Positions 8,139-15,354 of a stretch of 21,237 nucleotides of DNA are shown here, in pieces. Positions within the stretch are counted from its first letter, which is position 1, and every line of letters begins with the position of its first letter. This stretch comes from an uncultured Coriobacteriales bacterium. Its GTDB lineage: Bacteria; Actinomycetota; Coriobacteriia; Coriobacteriales; UMGS124. A model generated the notes under the pieces. It was not told the origin of the DNA, searched no databases, and was given only the letters and a program-made list of their open reading frames with translations. The DNA is taken from contig CABQHM010000053.1 in the NCBI GenBank assembly GCA_902464015.1, positions 1 through 21,237 on the forward strand. The letters run 5' to 3'. Made by a program: the position numbers and the translations under genes.

Positions 8139-8297
8139 CTTCGCAGCGCCCCTTCTCTGTTCGTCTTTGCCCATCCCAAGAAGAAACGCATCTGGAAGGT
8201 AATGACGAAACGTTATCTGTGGAACCATCGCCAAAAGGTGGGTATTATATAGCCAGCGTAATCTATTGACTATATATTGGCTCATTGGAGGAATACG

Positions 8298-8567
8298 ATG
8301 GCAACTGCAACACTGAGCGTTAAGATGGATGCAGACGTCAAGCGGGGACTTGAAGACTTCTGCGCTGAGGTCGGCATGAACGTCACCACTGCAATCAACC
8401 TATTCGCACGCGCCGTGATCCGCGACCAGACCCTTCCGTTTGAAATCACCACCAAGCCTGCAGACCCGTTCTACAGCGCGGAAAACCTCAACCGCCTAAC
8501 CAACGCCGCGAAACGTATGGACGATTGCGGCGGAACCGTTCACGACCTTCTGGACGACAATGATTAA
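8298..8567 (+). CDS. RelB/DinJ-family antitoxin
   Basis: 89 residues from the ATG at 8298, chosen because GGAGG lies 8 nt upstream; an in-frame start 21 bases earlier has no such site. The N-terminus (ATLSVKMDADVKRGLEDF, then EVGMNVTTAINLF) is the ribbon-helix-helix DNA-binding and dimerisation fold of RelB/DinJ antitoxins. FARAVIRDQTLPFEI is the family's next conserved block. The acidic C-terminal tail (DDCGGTVHDLLDDND) should wrap the toxin. It overlaps the downstream toxin gene by 8 bases, which implies translational coupling. By family knowledge it neutralises the toxin and represses the operon. An AT-rich stretch with TATATT around 8273-8279 is a possible -10 region. The insertion site is next to a broken luxR end. 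Confidence 0.92.
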   Translation: MATATLSVKMDADVKRGLEDFCAEVGMNVTTAINLFARAVIRDQTLPFEITTKPADPFYSAENLNRLTNAAKRMDDCGGTVHDLLDDND

Positions 8568-8826
8568 GGCCTGGGATGACGACGCCTGGGAAGACTACCT
8601 ATATTGGCAGGGCCAGGATAAAAAGACCCTCAAACGGATAAACGCCCTTCTACGTGACATCGATCGCAACGGCATGGCAGAAGGAATCGGCAAGCCAGAG
8701 CCGCTAAGAGGCAACCTCTCGGGGTGGTGGAGCCGACGGATAGACGACGCCAACCGAATCGTCTATCGTATCCGAGACAACCGAATCGAAATCATCCAGT
8801 GCGGTTCTCACTACCGGGACAAATAA
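8560..8826 (+). CDS. yoeB: Txe/YoeB-family mRNA interferase toxin
   Basis: 88 residues, the usual YoeB length. It carries the family hallmarks AWEDYLYWQ (9-17), GKPEPL (44-49), LSGWWSRRI (53-61) and NRIVY (65-69). The catalytic residues known from E. coli YoeB are all in place: E47 (E46), R66 (R65) and H84-Y85 (H83-Y84), so the toxin looks active. YoeB cleaves mRNA at the ribosomal A site and is held in check by its antitoxin. YoeB is classically paired with YefM; pairing with a RelB/DinJ-type antitoxin, as here, is a known alternative in many genomes. It starts inside the last codons of the antitoxin gene. Confidence 0.94.
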   Translation: MIKAWDDDAWEDYLYWQGQDKKTLKRINALLRDIDRNGMAEGIGKPEPLRGNLSGWWSRRIDDANRIVYRIRDNRIEIIQCGSHYRDK

Positions 8827-8877
8827 CAAGGCTGAATTAACCCCAGAAACATCCCGCCCACTAAGCGCCCTCCCCAC

Positions 8878-8909
8878 AAAAAAGCCTGGTACCTCTTGAG
8901 GTACCAGGC
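8878..8909 (-). terminator. Terminator hairpin, copy 2
   Basis: GCCTGGTACCTC (8884-8895) and GAGGTACCAGGC (8898-8909) form a perfect 12-bp stem. It is preceded by six A, which read as six T on the minus strand. It is the likely end of the NSS transporter transcript, reached after the large inverted repeat, and could also slow plus-strand readthrough from yoeB. The stem and the next seven bases are shared with copy 1 at 8007-8041. Confidence 0.72.
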
Positions 8910-8955
8910 CAACATACTTTCTTTTCTCATCCCCAGCCTGGGGCCAGCCGAGCGC

Positions 8956-9092
8956 GCGAAGGATTCTCTTCGCAGCGCGCCTCCGCAGTGAATACTGAGA
9001 AAAGGGGCAAAAGTGCGCGCAGCGCACCCTTGCCCCCGGTTTTTCTCAGTATTCGGTACGAGGATAAGCGCGCGAAGAAGAGAATCCTTCGC
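8956..9092. repeat. 137-nt nested inverted repeat (large cruciform or structured RNA)
   Basis: Four nested complementary pairs were read directly: 8956-8971 with 9077-9092 (16 bp, perfect), 8990-9003 with 9041-9054 (14 bp, perfect), 9004-9010 with 9030-9036 (7 bp) and 9013-9018 with 9022-9027 (6 bp, tip). GCGCGC at 8975-8980 and 9068-9073 can pair as well. The element begins 8 bp past the transporter stop. No coding frame in it looks real. It may be an extended transcript-end structure, a small non-autonomous mobile element or a structured RNA. Confidence 0.85.
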
Positions 9093-9100
9093 CCCCGTGC

Positions 9101-10558
9101 TTAGGCGAGCCCCAGCCACAGCGCCACCTTCGGGGCGTACCCCATCACGAAGATGACGATGATGAGCGCGGGGATGCCCCACTTGAGCCAGGGTAGCGAC
9201 CAAGCGGGGAACTTCAGGCCCTGGCCGGCGTCGGCCTCGGCGAGGAACTTCTCCCAGCCCCAACCCTTGCGCGAGATGCAGAACGCAAGGTAGAGCAAGC
9301 TGCCCAGCGGCAGCATGTTGTTGGAGACGATGAAGTCCTCGATGGACTGGATGTCGCCGATGGCGGGAATGCTCACACCCGAAAGCACGTTGTAGCCCAG
9401 CGCGCAGGGAAGCGAGAGCACCACGACGGTCACAGCCATGCGGACCACGGCGGTCTTGCGGTCGAGACCCCACTTGTCCATGACGAAGCTGATGAGGTTC
9501 TCAAAAACGGCGATGATGGTAGACAACGCCGCAAAGCTCATGAACAGGAAGAAGAGAGCGCCCCAGAGCTGGCCCAGCGGCATCTGGTTGAAGACGATGG
9601 GCAGCGTCACGAAGACGAGCGAGGGGCCCTCGCCGGGGTTCACGCCAAAGGCGAAGCACGCCGGGAAGATGATGAGGCCGGCCAGCAGCGCCACGCCGGT
9701 GTCCAGACCGCAGATGCGCACGGCCTCACCGGTGAGCGAGCGGTCGCGGCCGATGTAGCTGCCGAAGACCTCCATGGCGGAGATGCCCAGCGAAAGCGTA
9801 AAGAACGCCTGGCCCATGGCGGCGTACACAGCGTTGCCAAACGTCGCCCACTGCTCGGCGGCCGTCTCACCGGCAAACAGTTTGCCAAAGTCGGGAATCA
9901 GGTAGAACTCGATACCCGCCTGCGCGCCCGGAAGCGTGAGAGAGCGCACCACGAGCACGACCATGACGAGCAAAAGGCAGGTCATCATGACCTTGGTGAT
10001 GCGCTCCACGCCCTTCTGCAGACCCATGCTGCACACAAGGAAGCCGATGATGCACACCGCGAGCATCCAGCCGATGAGCTCGCCAGGGTTTGCCAGCATG
10101 GCGCCGAAAACCTCGGCCGAGCCCGCCGCATCGAGCCCGTTGAACGCGCCCGTGCCCATCTTCACCACGTACGACAGCATCCAGCCGCCCACCGTGGTGT
10201 AGAACATCATGAGAATGAGGCAACCGATGAAGCCCCACCAGCTGAACCAGTGCCAGCGCCGCGAAGGCTGCAGCGTGTCGAAGGCCAAGGCGGAGGACTT
10301 CTGGCTGGCACGGCCCACCGCAAACTCCATCACCATGACGGGCAAGCCGAGAATCACGAGGAACAGCAGGTACAGCAGGACAAACGCAGCGCCGCCGTAC
10401 TGGCCGGTGATGTAGGGGAAACGCCAGACGTTGCCCAAGCCGATGGCGCAGCCTGCGGAGATGAGAATGAAGCCCAGGCGCGACGCGAACCTCTCGCGAC
10501 CGGCCTTCGCCGCAGCCTGCTGCACGGCAGCCGAGGCGGTTGTTTCAGTGGCCGTCAT
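9101..10558 (-). CDS. Neurotransmitter:sodium symporter (NSS) family transporter
   Basis: 485 residues from the ATG at 10558, with AAAGG about 10 nt upstream. The frame stays open further upstream, but that part is low-complexity antisense of ygiQ and lacks family similarity. Residues 22-50 (RFASRLGFILISAGCAIGLG, then NVWRFPYI) are the NSS opening signature that builds the substrate and sodium sites in TM1, and GGAAF follows. About eleven to twelve hydrophobic segments are visible, with the extended TM6-TM8 region including GQAFFTLSLGISAMEVFGSY. By analogy with LeuT, TnaT and MhsT it should import an amino acid or related amine with sodium; the substrate is not predictable. It stands alone and diverges from ygiQ. 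Confidence 0.94.
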   Translation of the reverse strand: MTATETTASAAVQQAAAKAGRERFASRLGFILISAGCAIGLGNVWRFPYITGQYGGAAFVLLYLLFLVILGLPVMVMEFAVGRASQKSSALAFDTLQPSRRWHWFSWWGFIGCLILMMFYTTVGGWMLSYVVKMGTGAFNGLDAAGSAEVFGAMLANPGELIGWMLAVCIIGFLVCSMGLQKGVERITKVMMTCLLLVMVVLVVRSLTLPGAQAGIEFYLIPDFGKLFAGETAAEQWATFGNAVYAAMGQAFFTLSLGISAMEVFGSYIGRDRSLTGEAVRICGLDTGVALLAGLIIFPACFAFGVNPGEGPSLVFVTLPIVFNQMPLGQLWGALFFLFMSFAALSTIIAVFENLISFVMDKWGLDRKTAVVRMAVTVVVLSLPCALGYNVLSGVSIPAIGDIQSIEDFIVSNNMLPLGSLLYLAFCISRKGWGWEKFLAEADAGQGLKFPAWSLPWLKWGIPALIIVIFVMGYAPKVALWLGLA

Positions 10559-10630
10559 ATATATGTTGCCTTTCGTAGGGTGCGGGAGCGCAGCGTGCCG
10601 CCGCCCCGCGCTTGCTTTTTTGACTGCGCG

Positions 10631-10636
10631 ATTGTA
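10631..10636 (-). promoter_or_regulatory. Possible -10 box of the NSS transporter gene
   Basis: On the minus strand this reads TACAAT, about 75 bp upstream of the transporter start. No convincing -35 box is seen at the right distance, so the assignment is weak. Confidence 0.35.
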
Positions 10637-10671
10637 GCGCAAGCACCTCACGCAAAGTCCGACGTTGCCGC

Positions 10672-10680
10672 TGGTATACA
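10672..10680 (+). promoter_or_regulatory. Possible extended -10 promoter of ygiQ
   Basis: TGG-TATACA fits an extended -10 element and lies about 50 bp upstream of the GTG start at 10731. If used, transcription starts after the upstream TTG at 10665, which favours GTG 10731 as the real start. Confidence 0.4.
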
Positions 10681-10730
10681 CTGACAAAGTCAAACAAACG
10701 GCCCTGCGGGGCGAATCGGGAAGGCAAGCC

Positions 10731-12860
10731 GTGTCCAACAGGCCCCAGAACAGCAGGCCCCAGGGTCGAAACAAGAACAACCCGCAAGGCGGCCCCGGCC
10801 GTCGCAGCGACGCCCAGCCCCAGGGCGACCAGCGCCGAAAGCGCCGTCCCAACGACGACGCCGCACGCCCACATGCCCACGAGCACAGCAACAAACCCAG
10901 GCCGCGCAACGACGAGGCACCCCTGGGCAGGCGCGGCCCCAAGCCTGCCGGCGGCGCCCCCAAGCCCGCAAAGCAGCCCAAGCAGCCCGCCTCCCCGGCG
11001 CTGCCCGACCGCAGCAAGTTCCTGCCCACGACCCCGCAGGACCTCAAGGATCGCGGCATCGAGCAGCTTGACTTCGTGTACGTATCGGGCGACGCCTACG
11101 TGGACCACTCCTCCTTTGGCACCGCCATCATCTCGAGGGTGCTCGTGGCCTTTGGCTACACGGTGGGCATCATCGCCCAGCCCGATTGGCGCGACCCCGA
11201 GAGCATCGCAGTCCTCGGCGAGCCGCGCCTGGGCTTCCTCGTTTCCTCGGGCAACATGGACTCGATGGTCAACCACTACACCTCCAACAAGAAGCGCCGC
11301 TCCACCGACGCCTACTCGCCCGGCGGCGAGGCGGGCCTGCGCCCCAACCGCGCCGTGAGCGTCTACGGCAACCTCATCCGCAAGCGCTTCAAGCATGTGC
11401 CCATCATCATCGGCGGCATCGAGGCGAGCCTGCGCCGCCTTGCCCACTACGACTACTGGAGCGATTCGCTCAAGCGCTCCATCCTGCTCGATTCCAACGC
11501 TGACCTGCTCATTTACGGCATGGGCGAGCATGCCATACACGAGGTGGCCGATTCTTTGGCCGCCGGCATCGCCGTGCAAGACATCACCTACGTCGCAGGC
11601 ACCGTGTATCGCGCCCGCGACCTCGAGGCCACCGTGGACCCGGTGATGCTGCCCTCCTACCAGGAGATGCTCGACGACAAGACCGTCTACGCCAAGAGCT
11701 TTTACACCCAGTACTGCAACATGGACTCCCACTACGCCAAGACGCTCGTGGAGCAGTACGAGGAACACCTCTTCGTGGTGCAGAACCCCCCGGCCGAGCC
11801 CCTCAGCGCCGATGAGCTCGACTTTGTGTACGAGCTGCCCTACGCCGGCACCTACCATCCCGACTACGAGGCCGCAGGCGGCGTACCCGCCATCAAGGAG
11901 ATCAAGTTCTCGCTCACCTCAAACCGCGGCTGCTTCGGCGGGTGCAGCTTCTGCGCCCTGGCCTTCCACCAGGGACGTCGCCTGCAGGCGCGCAGCCACG
12001 AGTCACTCGTGCGCGAGGCCAAGGCGCTCACCGCCCTGCCCGACTTCAAGGGCTACATCCACGACGTGGGCGGCCCCACGGCAAACTTCCAGGCACCGGC
12101 ATGCACCCAGCAGCTCAAGCGCGGCGTGTGCCCCACCAAGCAGTGCCTCTTCCCCAAGCCCTGCCGCAACCTCAAGCCCGACCACACGGCCTACATCAAG
12201 CTGTTGCGCCAGCTGCGCGAGCTGCCGGGTGTGAAGAAGGTCTTCGTGCGCTCGGGCATACGTTTCGACTACATCATGGCCGACCCGCACGGCGAGGACT
12301 TCATCCGCGAGCTTTCCGCCCATCACGTGTCGGGCCAGCTGCGCGTGGCGCCCGAGCACGTCTCCGACAACGTGCTTGCCCTCATGGGAAAGCCCGGACA
12401 AGACGTGTACCAGGCGTTTTGCGATGAGTTCAAGCGCATCAACAAGCAGCTGGGCCTGGAGCAGTACGTGGTTCCCTACCTCATCTCGTCGCATCCCGGC
12501 TCCACCATGGACGACGCGATCGCCCTGGCCGAGGCCGTGCGCGACATGGGCTACATGCCCGAGCAGGTGAGCGACTTCTACCCCACGCCCTCCACCCTGT
12601 CCACCGTCATGTACTACACGGGCCTCGACCCGCGCACCATGCAGCCCATCTACGTGCCGCGCGACCCCCAGGAAAAGGCTATGCAGCGCGCGCTCATCCA
12701 GTACCGCGACCCCAAGAACTACGACCTGGTGCACAAAGCGCTCGTAAAGACCGGCCGTCAGGACCTCATCGGCTACGACAAGCACTGCCTCATCAGGCCC
12801 ACGCGCCCCAAACAGGCAGGTAACGACGGCGGTGCAGCCGGCAAGGGCAAGCGTCGCTAG
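10731..12860 (+). CDS. ygiQ: YgiQ-family radical SAM protein with basic N-terminal extension
   Basis: 709 residues from the GTG at 10731, which has GGGAAGG just upstream; an upstream in-frame TTG at 10665 would add 22 residues. The conserved protein begins at F97 (FLPTTPQDL, then LDFVYVSGDAYVDHSSFG). The radical SAM cluster motif CX3CX2C is at C401, C405 and C408 (RGCFGGCSFC). The C-terminal part carries the DUF3362 region. The family is widespread and conserved, and its reaction is not established. Radical SAM chemistry with a 4Fe-4S cluster is certain by motif. Residues 1-96 are low-complexity, rich in Arg, Lys, Pro, Gln and Asn, and probably disordered; most homologues lack this. The NSS gene diverges upstream and a lipoprotein gene follows at 141 bp. 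Confidence 0.93.
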   Translation: MSNRPQNSRPQGRNKNNPQGGPGRRSDAQPQGDQRRKRRPNDDAARPHAHEHSNKPRPRNDEAPLGRRGPKPAGGAPKPAKQPKQPASPALPDRSKFLPTTPQDLKDRGIEQLDFVYVSGDAYVDHSSFGTAIISRVLVAFGYTVGIIAQPDWRDPESIAVLGEPRLGFLVSSGNMDSMVNHYTSNKKRRSTDAYSPGGEAGLRPNRAVSVYGNLIRKRFKHVPIIIGGIEASLRRLAHYDYWSDSLKRSILLDSNADLLIYGMGEHAIHEVADSLAAGIAVQDITYVAGTVYRARDLEATVDPVMLPSYQEMLDDKTVYAKSFYTQYCNMDSHYAKTLVEQYEEHLFVVQNPPAEPLSADELDFVYELPYAGTYHPDYEAAGGVPAIKEIKFSLTSNRGCFGGCSFCALAFHQGRRLQARSHESLVREAKALTALPDFKGYIHDVGGPTANFQAPACTQQLKRGVCPTKQCLFPKPCRNLKPDHTAYIKLLRQLRELPGVKKVFVRSGIRFDYIMADPHGEDFIRELSAHHVSGQLRVAPEHVSDNVLALMGKPGQDVYQAFCDEFKRINKQLGLEQYVVPYLISSHPGSTMDDAIALAEAVRDMGYMPEQVSDFYPTPSTLSTVMYYTGLDPRTMQPIYVPRDPQEKAMQRALIQYRDPKNYDLVHKALVKTGRQDLIGYDKHCLIRPTRPKQAGNDGGAAGKGKRR

Positions 12861-12900
12861 GCACCCCCCAATCATTGCGTTTTCGCCATAATTGCCCCAA

Positions 12901-12922
12901 CGCCGCCCCGTGCGGGGTGGCG
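12901..12922. other. GC-rich hairpin after ygiQ
   Basis: CGCCGCCCCG, TG, CGGGGTGGCG gives a 10-bp stem with one G-T pair, 40 bp past the ygiQ stop. No T tract follows, so it may attenuate or protect the transcript end rather than terminate it alone. Confidence 0.4.
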
Positions 12923-13001
12923 GGGGCCTCTTCGGGCTAAAGTAGGCTCACTCACCCAGCGCGCCCACGAGGCGCGTACATCGAAAAGCACAGGAGAGAC
13001 C

Positions 13002-14108
13002 ATGAAGCGCTTCCTTGCCAAGGCGGGCCTTGCCGCCGCCCTTACCCTCAGCGTCATCGCCGCCGGCGCCCTCACGGGCTGCGGTTCGCAGAATGCCAGC
13101 ACCCAGGGCGCCGACGAGGAGACCACCGCCACGGTCGCCACCTCGTCGGGCCAGGCAGTGAGCTCATCGAACAGTGGCCATAACGGTTCAGACCAGGCCT
13201 CCAGCGTCCCCACGCCGACGTTCGACTTCAGCCGCGACCTCGACGACAACGGCCACTGGAAGGACTTCACGGCCAGCGACTACGTCACGCTGTGCGATTA
13301 CAGCCCCATTGAGATTCCCGCCTCGACGATCGACGTCTCCGACCAGGTGCAGAAGCGCATGGACTCCATCGTCTCCAGCGCCGGCATCGACGAGCTCACC
13401 GACGACTGGGTGCAGCAGAACTACGCCGAGTCTCGCGGCTGGAAGACCGTCGAGGACATGCGCGCGGCCCTCACCGAGTCCTACCAGGAAGACGCCAAGC
13501 AGACCTACATCCAGAACTACGTGGTGGAGCACTCGACCTTCACCGAGGTACCCCAGACCCTGCTCGATTACACCAAAGACTACCTGGTGTATCAGTACAC
13601 CTACATGGCAAGCCAGTACAATTTCACGCTTGAGGACCTCATCAAGATGATGTACGGCTACACCACCACCGACGAGCTCGTGGAGAACAACCAGGACACC
13701 ATCGAGAGCCAGGCCAAGATGTATCTGGCGTTCCAGGCCATCGTCGAGAAGGAAGGCAGGGTCGCCGACGACAACGAGCTCAAGGAGCACTACGGCAGCG
13801 ACCTGGACTCCCTCACGCAGACCTACGGCACGCCCTACCTCAAGCAGACCATCCTCATGAACGACACGCTGGCCGAGCTCGCCGCCAACGCCACCGTCGT
13901 GGACGACTCAGCCGACAAGGCAGACGACAAGGCCGCGGCCTCCGACGAGAAGGCAACCACCGAGACGGACGCCACCGCCGAGGAGAAGGACGCCTCCGAG
14001 AAGGACGCGGCTACCGAGGAGAAAGACGCCTCCGAAGAAAAGGCGGCCTCCGACAAGGACGCGGCCTCCGGAGACAAGACCGCCGACAGCTCCTCTTCCG
14101 CCAAGTAA
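13002..14108 (+). CDS. Trigger-factor-like lipoprotein (chaperone domain, no PPIase domain)
   Basis: 368 residues; AGGAGAG lies 5-10 nt before the ATG. A lipoprotein signal peptide ends in the lipobox LTGC with C27 as the lipid-modified cysteine. The middle (about 85-290) resembles the helical arms of trigger factor and SurA-type chaperones: YSPIEIPASTIDVSDQVQKR, a VPQTLLDYTKDYL helix, then AKMYLAFQAIVEKEGRVADD and NELKEHYG. No FKBP insert or ribosome-binding loop is seen. Residues 301-368 are an imperfect repeat of Lys, Asp, Glu, Ala and Ser (units like EEKDASEKDA), highly charged and probably disordered. I infer an extracytoplasmic folding factor anchored in the membrane. The similarity is by pattern only. 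It precedes the pot operon but is separated from it by a terminator and a promoter. Confidence 0.75.
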   Translation: MKRFLAKAGLAAALTLSVIAAGALTGCGSQNASTQGADEETTATVATSSGQAVSSSNSGHNGSDQASSVPTPTFDFSRDLDDNGHWKDFTASDYVTLCDYSPIEIPASTIDVSDQVQKRMDSIVSSAGIDELTDDWVQQNYAESRGWKTVEDMRAALTESYQEDAKQTYIQNYVVEHSTFTEVPQTLLDYTKDYLVYQYTYMASQYNFTLEDLIKMMYGYTTTDELVENNQDTIESQAKMYLAFQAIVEKEGRVADDNELKEHYGSDLDSLTQTYGTPYLKQTILMNDTLAELAANATVVDDSADKADDKAAASDEKATTETDATAEEKDASEKDAATEEKDASEEKAASDKDAASGDKTADSSSSAK

Positions 14109-14142
14109 AAACCGCCCTCACGCGGCCCATATGCCCCTCTTG

Positions 14143-14177
14143 AAAGACGCTCCTTCGGGGGCGTCTTTTCTTTCTTT
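14143..14177 (+). terminator. Rho-independent terminator of the lipoprotein gene
   Basis: An 11-bp stem (14143-14153 with 14158-14168, one G-T pair) is closed by a TTCG tetraloop and followed by TTTTCTTTCTTT. It lies 34 bp after the lipoprotein stop. Confidence 0.9.
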
Positions 14178-14206
14178 GAGGTGACGAAAATTTGACCGTC
14201 TCCCTG

Positions 14207-14235
14207 TTGGGTTTAGCCTCCAATACCCCTACAAT
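14207..14235 (+). promoter_or_regulatory. Probable promoter of the potABCD operon
   Basis: TTGGGT (14207-14212) and TACAAT (14230-14235) are separated by 17 bp, the standard sigma-70 spacing. They lie between the upstream terminator and the potA ribosome site, predicting a leader of about 40 nt. TTGACC at 14192-14197 could be a second -35 box but has no good -10 partner. Confidence 0.55.
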
Positions 14236-14283
14236 AAGCGGTTGCGCATTGTTCCCGATAAGCTCGGCCGAGAGGAGTGAGAG

Positions 14284-15354
14284 TTGGAAGTTCCACTGGT
14301 AGACCTTGTAGGCATCTGCAAGGAGTTCGACGGCAACACCATTCTCAACGACTACAACCTATCCATCAAGCAAAACGAGTTCGTCACCTTGCTGGGCCCA
14401 TCAGGCTGCGGCAAGACGACGCTTTTGCGTTGCATCGCAGGTTTTGAGCAGCCAGACGCGGGCAAGATCCTCTTCGAAGGCAAGGACATCACGTCGCTGC
14501 CCGCCCACAAGCGCCCGCTCAACACCGTCTTCCAGAAATACTCGCTCTTCAGCCACATGACCGTGGCCGAGAACATCGCCTTTGGCCTCAAGATCTCGAA
14601 GAAGAGTAAGAAATACATCGCCGACAAAGTGGACTACGCGCTCAAGCTCGTCGATCTCGACGGGTTTGGCTCTCGCATGCCCAACTCCCTGTCGGGCGGC
14701 CAGCAGCAGCGCGTCGCCATCGCGCGCGCCATCGTCAACGAGCCTCGCGCCCTCCTGCTTGACGAGCCGCTCTCCGCACTCGACCTCAAGCTGCGCCAAG
14801 ACATGCAGTACGAGCTCATCCGCCTCAAGAACGAGCTGGGCATCTCCTTCATCTTCGTCACGCACGACCAGGAGGAGGCCCTCACCATGTCCGACACGGT
14901 CGTGGTCATGAACCAGGGCCGCATCCAGCAGATGGGCACCCCGCAGGACATCTACAACGAGCCCACCAACGCGTTCGTGGCCGGCTTCGTGGGCGACTCC
15001 AACATCATCGACGCCGTCATGCTGCAGGACAAGCAGGTTGCCCTGTGCGGCGCGCGCTGGGAGTGCGTCGACACCGGCTTCGGCACCAACCGCCCGGTCG
15101 ACGTCGTCATCCGCCCCGAGGACGTGGAGTACGTCGAGCCGGAGCGCGGCATCATCAAGGGCGTCGTGAGCCACATCATCTTCAAGGGCGTGCACTGGGA
15201 GATGGAGGTGGAAGCCGGCGGCTTCACCTGGCTCGTGCAGTCCACCAACATGACACCCGTGGGCACCGAGGTCGGCATCTACGTGCGTCCTGAGAACATC
15301 CAGGTCATGCACAAGCCTCAGACCGAGGACGAGGAGGCCCTCATCAATGAGTAG
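14284..15354 (+). CDS. potA: Spermidine/putrescine ABC transporter ATP-binding protein
   Basis: 356 residues from a TTG at 14284, chosen because GAGGAG lies 7-8 nt upstream and the family's usual opening follows at once. All ABC ATPase motifs are present: Walker A GPSGCGKT (38-45), signature LSGGQ (136-140), Walker B LLLDEP with D160-E161, and the H-loop THD with H194. Residues beyond about 240 form the TOBE_2 regulatory domain (DVVIRPEDVEYVEPE). In the PotABCD complex it hydrolyses ATP at the inner face of the membrane to drive polyamine import. It is first in a tight operon and overlaps potB by 8 bases. The promoter and an unusual TTG start may moderate expression. Confidence 0.96.
   Translation: MEVPLVDLVGICKEFDGNTILNDYNLSIKQNEFVTLLGPSGCGKTTLLRCIAGFEQPDAGKILFEGKDITSLPAHKRPLNTVFQKYSLFSHMTVAENIAFGLKISKKSKKYIADKVDYALKLVDLDGFGSRMPNSLSGGQQQRVAIARAIVNEPRALLLDEPLSALDLKLRQDMQYELIRLKNELGISFIFVTHDQEEALTMSDTVVVMNQGRIQQMGTPQDIYNEPTNAFVAGFVGDSNIIDAVMLQDKQVALCGARWECVDTGFGTNRPVDVVIRPEDVEYVEPERGIIKGVVSHIIFKGVHWEMEVEAGGFTWLVQSTNMTPVGTEVGIYVRPENIQVMHKPQTEDEEALINE

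Noticed and set aside
8251..8282. AGCCA/TGGCT dyad upstream of the antitoxin as its operator
   Set aside because: Only 5 bp of symmetry with a long spacer; too weak to call as a site, although the operon is probably autoregulated.
8064..8285. Minus-strand open frame of 73 codons opposite the luxR remnant
   Set aside because: No ribosome site and no family signal; it overlaps the toxin-antitoxin promoter region.
8014..8909. Repeated hairpins as a CRISPR array
   Set aside because: Only two copies about 870 bp apart, each followed by a T tract on the minus strand; this is a duplicated terminator, not a regular array.
10545..11858. Minus-strand open frame of 437 codons, and the upstream part of the NSS frame to 11059
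   Set aside because: Both are antisense to ygiQ. The transporter's conserved start is at 10558, so the extra 167 codons are not coding.
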